Position numbers and translations under genes: made by a program
Notes under the pieces: model-generated
Database searches by the model: none
The model's input: only the letters and a program-made list of their open reading frames with translations
Told to the model about the DNA's origin: nothing
Assembly (NCBI GenBank): GCA_040902845.1
Contig: JBBDWM010000012.1
Span: 1-37,936, forward strand
Direction of reading: 5' to 3'
Length of the DNA stretch: 37,936 nucleotides
DNA from: JALYNX01 sp040902845
GTDB lineage: Bacteria; Actinomycetota; Acidimicrobiia; Spongiisociales; ZC4RG35
Shown: piece by piece, positions 7,963-15,671 of the stretch
Numbering within the stretch: position 1 is the stretch's first letter
Layout: each line of letters opens with the position of its first letter

Positions 7963-9065
7963 GCTGGCCCGAGTTCTGGATCGTGGTTCTCCGGGTGGTG
8001 GTCACCTTCGTCCTGCTCCTGGTGGCAACCATCATCAACGTCTGGGCCGAGCGCAAGATCCTGGCGAAGATGCAGAGTCGAATCGGGCCCAATCGGGCCG
8101 GCCCCTACGGGATCCTCCAGACAGTGGCCGACGGTCTCAAGCTGTTCTTCAAGGAGTCGGTGACACCGCGCAGAGTGGAACTGGGGATGTACATCCTCGC
8201 CCCGTTCCTGGCCGTGATCCCTGCGTTCCTCATCTTCATGATGGTGCCCTGGGGCAAGCCCCTCAAGATCGGTGACTACGAGGTGGCGCTTCAAGGAGCC
8301 GATCTCAACGTCGGGCTGCTCTTCATCCTGGCGATGTCCTCGTTGGCGGTGTACGCGGTGGTCCTCGCCGGCTGGTCGTCCGGGTCCAAGTACCCACTTT
8401 TGGGAGGCGTGCGCGCCACAGCCCAGGCAATCTCCTATGAGGCAGCGATGGGCCTGGCCATGGTGTCCGTGGTTTTGTTCAGTGCGACCCAGGGTGACGG
8501 GGGCACCCTCTCCCTGGCTGAGATCGTGGAACGCCAGGCGGGCACATGGGGCGACGTGATGCCTGCTTTCGAGCCCGTCCTCCGATTTGTTCCCCGCTGG
8601 AACGTGATCCCTCAAATTGTGGCGTTTGTGATCTTCTTCGTTGCCATCGTGGCCGAGACCAATAGGGCGCCGTTCGACCTGGTGGAGGCGGAGCAGGAGA
8701 TCGTCGGCGGATTTCACACCGAGTACTCCGGTATGAGATTTGCCATGTTCTTCCTCGCCGAATACGTCAACATCTTCTCGATGTCCGCCATTGCGGCCAC
8801 CTTGTTCCTCGGTGGTTGGAACGGGCCCACTTTCGAAGGCACTCTTCCTGGTTTCATCTCCGCCCTGCTCCCCATCGTCTATTTCCTGGCCAAGACCTAC
8901 TTCCTGGTCTTCTTCTTCTTCTGGATCCGGGCCACCCTTCCTCGGCTGCGTTACGACCAGCTCATGCAGCTGGGTTGGAAGCGGATGATCCCCGGCGCTC
9001 TCGGTTGGCTCGTCCTTTCCATCTTTGTGCTCGCCTTTCGCCAATTCGGGCCACCCTGGAGCTAG
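7959..9065 (+). CDS. nuoH: NADH-quinone oxidoreductase subunit H
   Basis: 368 aa, multi-pass membrane subunit (about eight TM helices) forming the quinone chamber and its link to the hydrophilic arm. Conserved pieces are ERKILAKMQSRIGPNRAGP near the N-terminus, GLKLFFKE, and the acidic loop FDLVEAEQEIVGGFHTEYSG in the middle. The start ATG overlaps the nuoG stop (ATGA). The length is normal for the family and no key residue appears to be missing. Confidence 0.96.
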   Translation: MSWPEFWIVVLRVVVTFVLLLVATIINVWAERKILAKMQSRIGPNRAGPYGILQTVADGLKLFFKESVTPRRVELGMYILAPFLAVIPAFLIFMMVPWGKPLKIGDYEVALQGADLNVGLLFILAMSSLAVYAVVLAGWSSGSKYPLLGGVRATAQAISYEAAMGLAMVSVVLFSATQGDGGTLSLAEIVERQAGTWGDVMPAFEPVLRFVPRWNVIPQIVAFVIFFVAIVAETNRAPFDLVEAEQEIVGGFHTEYSGMRFAMFFLAEYVNIFSMSAIAATLFLGGWNGPTFEGTLPGFISALLPIVYFLAKTYFLVFFFFWIRATLPRLRYDQLMQLGWKRMIPGALGWLVLSIFVLAFRQFGPPWS

Positions 9066-9067
9066 CC

Positions 9068-9724
9068 ATGGGATTGTTGCGAGAGCTGATCAAGGGACTT
9101 CGGGTGACCGGCGGGACCATGTTGCGCACCATCAGCGGGAAGGAGCTGGTCACCATCCAGTACCCAAAGGTGATGAGGGACAAGCCACAGCGGTTCCACG
9201 GCCGCCACGTCCTCAACCGTTACCCGGACGGGATGGAGAAGTGCATCGGGTGTGAGCTCTGTGCCGGGGCCTGCCCGGCGAAGTGCATCTACGTGCGCGG
9301 CATGGACAATGATCCGGCCCACCCGACCTCTCCCGGTGAGCGGTACGGCTTTGTCTATGAGATCAACATGCTGCGCTGCATCTTCTGTGGGCTCTGCGTG
9401 GAGGCCTGTCCCACCGAGGCGATCACGATGACCTCCCTCTTCGAGTTCTCGACCACCAACCGCCAGGATGCCATCTACACCCGTGACACGCTCCTCATGG
9501 ACGAGAGGGGAAATGTCCCCCACATGTTCCCCGATGACGCGCTGGCCGACATGGAGGAGCTGAACACCGCCGACGGATGGCTGCGTGCCACCGCACCGGC
9601 GGGGGTGGCCGCCTATGAGGGCGTTCAGATGTGGCAGCCGACGCCGGGCCTGGCCGGATGGCCGCCCGAACCCACACAAGAAGAGCGGGACCGCCGAACC
9701 ACAACGGATGAGACCGATGGTTGA
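9068..9724 (+). CDS. nuoI: NADH-quinone oxidoreductase subunit I
   Basis: 218 aa from ATG 9068, 2 nt after nuoH, with GGAG ~9 nt upstream. It is an 8Fe ferredoxin-type subunit carrying clusters N6a and N6b that pass electrons to NuoB. Two CxxCxxCxxxCP motifs are visible: CIGCELCAGACP and CIFCGLCVEACP. The N-terminal part, with a GLRVTGGTMLR segment, contacts the membrane. A C-terminal extension of roughly 60 residues, ending in a charged tail (EERDRRTTTDETDG), is longer than in most short NuoI proteins and of unknown role. The electron acceptor NuoB is not encoded in the window. Confidence 0.95.
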   Translation: MGLLRELIKGLRVTGGTMLRTISGKELVTIQYPKVMRDKPQRFHGRHVLNRYPDGMEKCIGCELCAGACPAKCIYVRGMDNDPAHPTSPGERYGFVYEINMLRCIFCGLCVEACPTEAITMTSLFEFSTTNRQDAIYTRDTLLMDERGNVPHMFPDDALADMEELNTADGWLRATAPAGVAAYEGVQMWQPTPGLAGWPPEPTQEERDRRTTTDETDG

Positions 9725-10241
9725 AGCCGTGCTTTTCGTCTTGATGGCCCTGGGTGCCCTTGCCGGGGCCGTGACCGTGGTCGTGGCACGCAACACCGTG
9801 TACTCGGCGATGGGCCTGCTGGCGACCTTGTTCTCGGTGGCGGTGCTCTATGTGGTCCAGCTCGCCCATCTGGTGGCTGCGGTCCAGGTGATCGTCTACG
9901 CCGGGGCGGTCATGACCCTATTCCTGTTCGTGATCATGCTCATCGGTGTCGACCTGAGCGAGGACATCGACGAGCGTCTTCCCCGCCAGCGTCTATGGGT
10001 GGGCGGGCTTGCCGGTCTCGTCATCGTCCTCGCCGGAGTGGTCACGCTGTCCGGCGAGTTCGTCTGGGTCCCGGCGGCTGCATCGGAGACGATCGCGGAA
10101 GCCACCAACGGCACCGTTCAGGCAATCGCCGAGCCTCTCTTCACCGAGTGGATTCTCGCCTTCGAGGCGACTGCCCTGTTGTTGACCATTGCCGCGGCCG
10201 GGGCGATTGCCCTTGCCCATTTCCGCAGGGTGCGGGTGTAA
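9717..10241 (+). CDS. nuoJ: NADH-quinone oxidoreductase subunit J
   Basis: 174 aa from ATG 9717, overlapping the nuoI stop by 8 nt; ATG 9708 is a possible earlier start. It is a five-helix membrane subunit (EAVLFVLMALGALAGAVTVV, the NTVYSAMGLLATLFSVAVLY segment, the characteristic AAVQVIVYAGAVMTLFLFVIML helix with its pi-bulge region, and two later helices). It sits in the proton-pumping arm beside NuoA and NuoK. It ends in TAATG shared with nuoK. Confidence 0.94.
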   Translation: MVEAVLFVLMALGALAGAVTVVVARNTVYSAMGLLATLFSVAVLYVVQLAHLVAAVQVIVYAGAVMTLFLFVIMLIGVDLSEDIDERLPRQRLWVGGLAGLVIVLAGVVTLSGEFVWVPAAASETIAEATNGTVQAIAEPLFTEWILAFEATALLLTIAAAGAIALAHFRRVRV

Positions 10242-10543
10242 TGGTCGCCTCCGGCTGGTACATGGGGCTCGCCGCGGCCCTATTCACGATCGGTGCCCTG
10301 GGGATCCTGCTCCGGCGAAACGCCCTTGTCATGTTCATGTGCATCGAGCTGATGCTGAACGCGGTCAACCTGACGCTGATCTCGGCGGGCCGGGCGATGA
10401 ACGACATCAACGGCCAGGTTGCGGTGTTCTTCATCCTGGTGGTGGCCGCCGCCGAGGTGGTAGTTGGCCTGGCGATCATCGTTGCCATCTTCCGGAGAAG
10501 AGCCACCGCCTCGGTGGATGAGTTGAGCGAGCTGAAAGGCTGA
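10241..10543 (+). CDS. nuoK: NADH-quinone oxidoreductase subunit K
   Basis: 100 aa, three TM helices. The conserved glutamates of the proton path are visible in MCIELMLNAVNL (helix 2) and in AAAEVVVGLAI (helix 3). The length is exactly that expected. The start overlaps the nuoJ stop by one base (TAATG). The stop TGA lies in the left arm of a 9-bp hairpin, after which the operon has its first real gap, 142 nt before nuoL. Confidence 0.96.
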   Translation: MVASGWYMGLAAALFTIGALGILLRRNALVMFMCIELMLNAVNLTLISAGRAMNDINGQVAVFFILVVAAAEVVVGLAIIVAIFRRRATASVDELSELKG

Positions 10544-10561
10544 TGATGCAGAGCATCATCA
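10541..10561 (+). other. Hairpin at the nuoK stop codon
   Basis: TGATGATGC (10541-10549) pairs perfectly with GCATCATCA (10553-10561) around the 3-nt loop AGA. The stem includes the nuoK stop codon. No T-run follows, so this is not a classic terminator. It is the first of four consecutive hairpins in the nuoK-nuoL gap. Confidence 0.7.
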
Positions 10562-10569
10562 ACGGTTCT

Positions 10570-10607
10570 ACGCAATACGCATTGCGTTATGCGTTTTGCG
10601 TATTGCG
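10570..10607. repeat. Inverted heptamer repeat block between nuoK and nuoL
   Basis: Five 7-nt units run ACGCAAT, ACGCATT, then in the opposite sense GCGTTAT, GCGTTTT, GCGTATT, followed by GCG. The outer parts pair as an 11-bp stem (CGCAATACGCA 10571-10581 with TGCGTATTGCG 10597-10607) around a 15-nt loop. The same unit family recurs between nuoL and nuoM (12633-12667), sharing the exact word GCGTATTGCG. Confidence 0.8.
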
Positions 10608-10619
10608 AGGAGATCGCGT

Positions 10620-10641
10620 CGAGGGGGGCAAACCCCCCTCG
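10620..10641 (+). other. GC-rich hairpin between nuoK and nuoL
   Basis: CGAGGGGGG (10620-10628) and CCCCCCTCG (10633-10641) form a perfect 9-bp stem with a CAAA loop. There is no T-run downstream, so it could pause or stabilise RNA rather than end transcription. It belongs to the repeat-rich insert in this gap. Confidence 0.7.
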
Positions 10642-10660
10642 CCCTCACTTCGTTCGGGTT

Positions 10661-10683
10661 GTCCCCCCTTCAGAAGGGGGGAC
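10661..10683 (+). promoter_or_regulatory. Hairpin masking the nuoL ribosome-binding site
   Basis: GTCCCCCCTT (10661-10670) pairs perfectly with AAGGGGGGAC (10674-10683) around the loop CAG. The right arm is the only plausible Shine-Dalgarno (AAGGGGGGA) for nuoL, whose GTG begins 3 nt later at 10686. A 10-bp stem of mostly G-C pairs should strongly hinder ribosome entry unless it is opened or bypassed. Confidence 0.65.
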
Positions 10684-10685
10684 AA

Positions 10686-12569
10686 GTGATCGGCCTCCTC
10701 TGGCTGGTTATCGCCCTTCCCCTCGCCGGGGCGGTGCTTCTCCACTTCTTCGGGCGCTACCTCAAGGAGCCAATCAGTGGCTGGATTGCCTCACTTGCCA
10801 TTGGTGGGGCTTTCGTCATTGCCTTGATCGCCGCCATCCCCTTCTTCCAGGGAGGGGACGACGGCACCGTGATCCTGCTCTGGCAGTGGATGCCGGCTAT
10901 CGGAGCCAATCTCGAAATCCTGTGGGACCCGCTGGCAGCCTTGATGACCCTGGTCGTCACCGGCGTTGGTGCATTGATCCACGTCTTTGCGATCGGGTAC
11001 ATGCACGGTGACGAGCGGTTCTCTCGGTTCTTCGCCTATCTCAACCTGTTTGCGGCATCGATGCTGACCCTGGTCCTTGCCGGCAACTACGCCATGTTGT
11101 TCCTGGGCTGGGAACTGGTTGGCCTCTGTTCCTACCTGCTCATCGGCTTTTGGTTCACCAGATCGTCGGCCGCCGCCGCAGCCAAGAAGGCATTCGTGGT
11201 CAATCGGGTCGGGGACTTCGGGTTCATGGTCGCTCTGATGCTGGTGTTCACCACATTCGGCACCCTGTCCTACTCGGGGATCTTCGAGAGAGCCGGGGCA
11301 GAGTTGAGCACGGGTCTGGCGACGGCGATCGGGCTGCTGATCCTGGTGGGAGCGGCGGGGAAGTCGGCCCAGATTCCGCTCTATGTGTGGCTGCCCGATG
11401 CGATGGAAGGCCCGACCCCGGTGTCGGCCCTCATCCATGCCGCAACCATGGTGACCGCTGGCGTCTATGTGATCGCACGGTCGGCAGCCATTTACGACCT
11501 GTCGCCGGTGGCCCAGACCACCGTTGCCACCATCGGGGCCTTCACCGCGATTTGGGCGGCCTCGATTGCGATCGCTCAAAAGGACATCAAGAAGGTCCTC
11601 GCCTATTCGACGGTGTCCCAACTCGGCTACATGTTCCTGGCGGTGGGCACCACTGCCTATGTCGCCGGGGTCTTCCATCTGATGACCCACGCCTTCTTCA
11701 AGGCCCTTCTGTTCCTCGGTGCGGGCTCGGTGATCCATGCGATGAGCAACGAGCAAGACATGCACAAGATGGGTGGGCTGTTCAAGAAGATGCCGACAAC
11801 GGCCATCACCATGGGAATCGCAACCCTGGCCATTGCTGGGATCCCGCCCCTCGCCGGGTTCTGGTCCAAGGATGAGATCCTGGCGTCGGTTTATGCCCGC
11901 GGCGGATGGTTCTCGTTCCTCTGGATCATCGGACTGGTAACTGCCTTGATCACCGCCTTCTATATGACCCGACAGTGGGTGTTGGTGTTCCTCGGTGAGC
12001 CACGCTGGGGCGAGGAAAGGCACCCGCATGAATCTCCCAGGGTGATGACCCTGCCCCTGATTGCCCTGGCGGTTCTCTCGGTGGTTGGGGGCCTGATCAA
12101 CATGCCTTTCTTCACGAGGCTCGAGCAGTTCCTCGAACCGAGCTTCGAGCTGGTGGCCATGCAGCATCCGCCGGAGGATGCGCTGCTGGTTGTGATCCTC
12201 GCCGGGCTTTCCGTGCTCGCAGCGGTCGGCGGGATTGCCGCCGCCTTTGTCTCATATCGACGACCCCGGGAGCGCTGGTTCGAATTCGAGCAGGGTTTCG
12301 GCCCGCTTTGGGGCACCTGGGAAGCGGCCTACCGGGTTGATGATCTATACGGGGCGGCTGTGGTCGCGCCGGGGAAGAGGGCAGCCGAGCTCACCGCATT
12401 CGGGTTCGACCTCAAAGTCATCGATGGTGCGGTCAACGGTGTCGGCAGGCTGGTGCGGAACGCAGGTGCGTGGACCCGGACCCTGCAAACCGGTTACGTT
12501 CGCAATTACGGGGTCATGTTCCTGGGCGGGACGCTCGTGATCGTGATCTGGCTGGTGGCGGGGTCATGA
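10686..12569 (+). CDS. nuoL: NADH-quinone oxidoreductase subunit L
   Basis: 627 aa from GTG 10686, chosen because it follows AAGGGGGGA and opens directly into the first TM helix (IGLLWLVIALPLAGAVLL). Upstream in-frame codons run through the repeat insert and are unlikely to be coding. This is the distal antiporter-like proton-pumping subunit. The core motif LPDAMEGPTPVSALIHAATM and the helix-7 glutamate region FLGWELVGLCSYLLIGFW are intact, and a long C-terminal helix region plus last TM (VMFLGGTLVIVIWLVAG) are present. It is the only gene in the operon separated from both neighbours by more than 100 nt, and both gaps hold related repeats. Confidence 0.95.
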   Translation: MIGLLWLVIALPLAGAVLLHFFGRYLKEPISGWIASLAIGGAFVIALIAAIPFFQGGDDGTVILLWQWMPAIGANLEILWDPLAALMTLVVTGVGALIHVFAIGYMHGDERFSRFFAYLNLFAASMLTLVLAGNYAMLFLGWELVGLCSYLLIGFWFTRSSAAAAAKKAFVVNRVGDFGFMVALMLVFTTFGTLSYSGIFERAGAELSTGLATAIGLLILVGAAGKSAQIPLYVWLPDAMEGPTPVSALIHAATMVTAGVYVIARSAAIYDLSPVAQTTVATIGAFTAIWAASIAIAQKDIKKVLAYSTVSQLGYMFLAVGTTAYVAGVFHLMTHAFFKALLFLGAGSVIHAMSNEQDMHKMGGLFKKMPTTAITMGIATLAIAGIPPLAGFWSKDEILASVYARGGWFSFLWIIGLVTALITAFYMTRQWVLVFLGEPRWGEERHPHESPRVMTLPLIALAVLSVVGGLINMPFFTRLEQFLEPSFELVAMQHPPEDALLVVILAGLSVLAAVGGIAAAFVSYRRPRERWFEFEQGFGPLWGTWEAAYRVDDLYGAAVVAPGKRAAELTAFGFDLKVIDGAVNGVGRLVRNAGAWTRTLQTGYVRNYGVMFLGGTLVIVIWLVAGS

Positions 12570-12591
12570 GCTCCTTCGCTGCGCTCAGTCG

Positions 12592-12667
12592 CCGTTCGCC
12601 GTTCACCGTTCACCGTTCACCGTTTTCTGATACGTATTGCATATCGCGTATTGCGTATTGCGCATCG
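12592..12667. repeat. Two heptamer repeat arrays between nuoL and nuoM
   Basis: First array (12592-12626): CCGTTCG, then CCGTTCA three times, then CCGTTTT. Second array (12633-12667): CGTATTG, CATATCG, CGTATTG, CGTATTG, CGCATCG. Both have a strict 7-nt period but unrelated units. The second belongs to the same family as the block at 10570-10607. The units are too short and unspaced to be a CRISPR array; they resemble the short tandemly repeated repetitive sequences described in some bacterial genomes. Confidence 0.85.
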
Positions 12668-12688
12668 GCGACCGGAGGTCGCCGATGC
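12662..12688 (+). promoter_or_regulatory. Hairpin masking the nuoM ribosome-binding site and start codon
   Basis: GCATCGGCGACC (12662-12673) pairs perfectly, 12 bp, with GGTCGCCGATGC (12677-12688) around the loop GGA. The Shine-Dalgarno GGAGG (12674-12678) spans the loop and the right arm, and the nuoM ATG (12685-12687) is inside the right arm. Initiation would need this stem to melt, for example by ribosomes arriving from upstream or by a factor. The stem begins inside the last heptamer unit. Confidence 0.65.
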
Positions 12689-14214
12689 TGAGCGCGCTGA
12701 TTCTGCTTCCGGTTGTTGCCGCTGTGGTCGTCGCCCTGGTTCCTGCCCGGCGCCGGGAGATGCATCTTCTCCTGGGCATCGCCCTCTCTGTGGTGCCACT
12801 GGCCCTGGCCGGATATCTGTTCTGGGTTTTCGAGCCGACAGCCCAGTATCAATTCGTGGAGCGGGCGATCTGGTACGAGCCATGGGGGATCAGCTGGTAC
12901 TTGGGGGTGGATGGGATCTCGCTGCCGATGGTCCTCCTCACCACACTCCTGGTCCCGATCGCCCTTGGGGCATCGACCGCCATAACTGTGCGCACCAAGG
13001 AATTCGTCGTCTACATCCTGTTGCTCGAGGCGGGGATGATCGGCTCCTTCCTTGCCCTCGACCTGTTCCTCTTCTTCGTCTTCTTCGAGGCGATCCTGAT
13101 TCCGATGTATTTCATCATCGGGATCTGGGGTGGGGAGCGCAGGGTCTACGCCGCGGTCAAGTTCTTCATCTACACCGCTTTCGGATCGGCCTTGATGCTG
13201 GCCGCCATCATCGCCCTCGCCTTCAACCACGCCTCCCAGTTCGGCGCGCCTTCGTTTGCCCTCGATGATCTGATGAATCTCGACTTGAGCTCTGGAGCGG
13301 AGACCTGGCTCTTTGCCGCCTTTGCTCTCGCCTTTGCGATCAAGGTCCCGTTGTTCCCGCTCCACACCTGGCTTCCCGATGCCCACGTCGAGGCTCCGAC
13401 CGCAGGTTCGGTCCTGCTGGCCGGTGTTCTGTTGAAACTGGGAACCTACGGTCTCCTCAGATTCAATCTCGGCCTCTTTCCCGAGACCTCGGTCGACGCG
13501 GTGCAGATCATGGGGATCGTGGCGGTGATCGGGATCATCTACGGCGCCGTGGTGGCAATTGTCCAGCCCGATCTCAAAATGCTCGTGGCGTACTCGTCGG
13601 TGAGCCATCTCGGCTTCATCGTCCTCGGCACCTTCGCCCTGACCTCTGGCAGCCTTCAGGGAGCGGTCATCCAAAACGTCAACCACGGTCTGACCACGGG
13701 AGCCCTGTTCTTGTTGGTGGGGATGATCTACGAGCGTCGTCATACGAAGCAGATCTCCGACTTCGGCGGGTTGCAGAAGGTCATGCCGCTCTTCGCTGGG
13801 TTCTTTCTGTTTATGGCCTTTGCCTCGATCGGACTTCCCGGGCTCAATGGGTTCGTTGGTGAGTTCCTGGTCTTGATCGGCAGTTACGCGACCCTGCCCC
13901 CTCTGGCGGTGCTCGCCGCCTTTGGAGTGGTGCTGGCCGCCATCTACCTCCTCTGGGCCTACGAGCGGGTGTTCACCGGGGTGCCGGACAAGGAAGAGAA
14001 CCTCACGCTGAGGGACCTTTCGGTGCGAGAGATTGCCTTGCTCACCCCGTTGGCGGTGCTGGTTCTGATCCTCGGTCTCTACCCGGCGGTTCTGCTCGAC
14101 AAGATCACACCTTCCACCGAGGCGGTTCTCGATCACATCGAAGCCACCACCAGCTATGTCACTCCGGCGCCGGGACGCATGTCCGATGTGGTGGTGGCGG
14201 AGGCGACAGAATGA
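12685..14214 (+). CDS. nuoM: NADH-quinone oxidoreductase subunit M
   Basis: 509 aa from ATG 12685, with GGAGG 6 nt upstream. It is the second antiporter-like proton pump, with about 14 TM helices. Diagnostic motifs are the helix-5 glutamate in FFVFFEAILIPMYFIIGIWG and the helix 7-8 region FPLHTWLPDAHVEAPTAGSV with LLAGVLLKLGTYGLLRF. Upstream in-frame codons (from 12637) lie inside the heptamer repeats and are not considered coding. The stop overlaps the nuoN ATG (ATGA). Confidence 0.95.
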   Translation: MLSALILLPVVAAVVVALVPARRREMHLLLGIALSVVPLALAGYLFWVFEPTAQYQFVERAIWYEPWGISWYLGVDGISLPMVLLTTLLVPIALGASTAITVRTKEFVVYILLLEAGMIGSFLALDLFLFFVFFEAILIPMYFIIGIWGGERRVYAAVKFFIYTAFGSALMLAAIIALAFNHASQFGAPSFALDDLMNLDLSSGAETWLFAAFALAFAIKVPLFPLHTWLPDAHVEAPTAGSVLLAGVLLKLGTYGLLRFNLGLFPETSVDAVQIMGIVAVIGIIYGAVVAIVQPDLKMLVAYSSVSHLGFIVLGTFALTSGSLQGAVIQNVNHGLTTGALFLLVGMIYERRHTKQISDFGGLQKVMPLFAGFFLFMAFASIGLPGLNGFVGEFLVLIGSYATLPPLAVLAAFGVVLAAIYLLWAYERVFTGVPDKEENLTLRDLSVREIALLTPLAVLVLILGLYPAVLLDKITPSTEAVLDHIEATTSYVTPAPGRMSDVVVAEATE

Positions 14215-15671
14215 TCGTCACCCCTGAAGTCTCCTGGATTTCGATCGCTCCCGACCTGGTTCTCGCTCTCGGAGCCGCAGCCGTCCTCCTGGTCGAGGTG
14301 CAATGGAAGCCGCCGGCCCGAATCCTCGGATACCTCACCGCAGCCGCCGTGGTCGCGGCCCTCGGGTTCTCGGTGATGCAGTGGATCGAGGCGGGCGATG
14401 CCGTCGCCACCGGGAACGAGACCACCCTTGTCGCATTCTCGGGCCAGATCACCATGGACGGTCTCGCGGTCTACGCCCGGTTCGCCTTGCTGACCGCCAC
14501 CGGGCTCGGGTTGCTTGCAGGATGGCGGTTTGTCGAAGGTCTTGGCCGTCGAGGGGCCGAGGCGCTGGCGCTGGTGTTGCTGGCAACGACCGGGTTTTCG
14601 ATCATGGTCGCCTCTAACAACCTGGTGATGATGTTTCTCGGCCTCGAAGTCGGGTCGATTGCCCTTTATGTGCTGGCTGGGATGACACGGGAGCGGGCGG
14701 AGTCCGACGAAGCGGCGATCAAGTATTTCCTTCTTGGCTCGTTCGCTTCGGCCCTGTTCATCTACGGGGTGGCCTTGATCTACGCCGGAACCGGGTTCTT
14801 CACCATCCTCGACATCCGTCAGCACTTTTCCGATTTCCTGGTGACGAGCCCAGCCGTCATCCACATTGGACTCGGCCTGGTTATCGCCGGGCTCGGTTTC
14901 AAGATCTCGGCTGCTCCGTTCCACAGTTGGGCTCCGGACGTCTACCAGGGGGCTCCGGCCGGCATCGTGGGCTACATGGCTGCTGTGGCCAAGATCGCAG
15001 GATTCGTCGCGCTCTCCAGGGTGTTGCTCGTGGCTCTCGGCGATCTCGATGTGACCTGGCTTCCGGTGGTAGCCGGGGTTGCCGCCTTGTCGATGCTCGT
15101 CGGCTCGATCCTCGCCCTGGTCCAGGGCGATGTGCGTCGGATGCTGGCCTATTCGGGCGTGGCGCATGCCGGGTTCATTCTCACCGGGGTCGTGGGTGGG
15201 GCCACGGACGGGGTCTTGTTCTATTTGACGATCTACTCGATACAGCTGGTGGGAGGTTTCGCTGTGGTGGCGGTCGTCAGCGGATTCAGTGGCGCCAGGT
15301 CGTCGATCGACGAGTACCGCGGTCTAGCCCGGCGCAGCCCGGGATTGGCCGCCTGTTTTGCAGTGCTTCTGCTCGGGATGGCCGGGCTGCCCCTCACCTC
15401 GGGTTTTGTTGCCAAGTTTGGTGTGTTCTCGGACGCCTGGGCCAACGAGTATCAGTGGCTCGTTGTGGTGGCTGTGCTGGCGTCGGTCATCGCGTTCGCC
15501 TTTTACATCAGGCTCATCGTCGCCATGTACATGGACGACGGTGAGGGGGAGAATCTCCGGGTCGTCGGCCCGGTGCGGTGGGTGCTCGGGCTGGCCGTTT
15601 TGGCCACTGTTGCGTGGGGGATCTTTCCCGCGTCCCTCCTCGACCTGGCCGCGGATGCGTTCCCGCTCTAG
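14211..15671 (+). CDS. nuoN: NADH-quinone oxidoreductase subunit N
   Basis: 486 aa. This is the third antiporter-like pumping subunit, closest to NuoK. Key parts are FLGLEVGSIALYVLAGM (conserved Glu), KYFLLGSFASALFIYGVALI with its lysine, and FKISAAPFHSWAPDVYQGAP followed by the lysine-containing AAVAKIAGF. The start overlaps the nuoM stop by 4 nt. The 3' end overlaps the next gene by 17 nt, so that gene is probably co-transcribed. Confidence 0.95.
   Translation: MIVTPEVSWISIAPDLVLALGAAAVLLVEVQWKPPARILGYLTAAAVVAALGFSVMQWIEAGDAVATGNETTLVAFSGQITMDGLAVYARFALLTATGLGLLAGWRFVEGLGRRGAEALALVLLATTGFSIMVASNNLVMMFLGLEVGSIALYVLAGMTRERAESDEAAIKYFLLGSFASALFIYGVALIYAGTGFFTILDIRQHFSDFLVTSPAVIHIGLGLVIAGLGFKISAAPFHSWAPDVYQGAPAGIVGYMAAVAKIAGFVALSRVLLVALGDLDVTWLPVVAGVAALSMLVGSILALVQGDVRRMLAYSGVAHAGFILTGVVGGATDGVLFYLTIYSIQLVGGFAVVAVVSGFSGARSSIDEYRGLARRSPGLAACFAVLLLGMAGLPLTSGFVAKFGVFSDAWANEYQWLVVVAVLASVIAFAFYIRLIVAMYMDDGEGENLRVVGPVRWVLGLAVLATVAWGIFPASLLDLAADAFPL

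Noticed and set aside
7899..9044. 381-codon open frame antisense to nuoH
   Set aside because: Shadow of nuoH with an implausible charged composition.
10620..10683. nuoK-nuoL hairpins considered as a Rho-independent terminator
   Set aside because: No T-run follows any of the stems, and nuoL-N must be transcribed from upstream unless a promoter is hidden here.
10791..12167. 458-codon open frame antisense to nuoL
   Set aside because: High-GC shadow of a clearly conserved gene; the protein is His/Gln/Arg-rich with no family sign.
12592..12667. Repeat arrays considered as a CRISPR array
   Set aside because: Units are only 7 nt, contiguous, with no spacers and no cas genes.
12610..14136. 508-codon open frame antisense to nuoM
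   Set aside because: Shadow of nuoM; strongly charged low-complexity product and it crosses the heptamer repeats.
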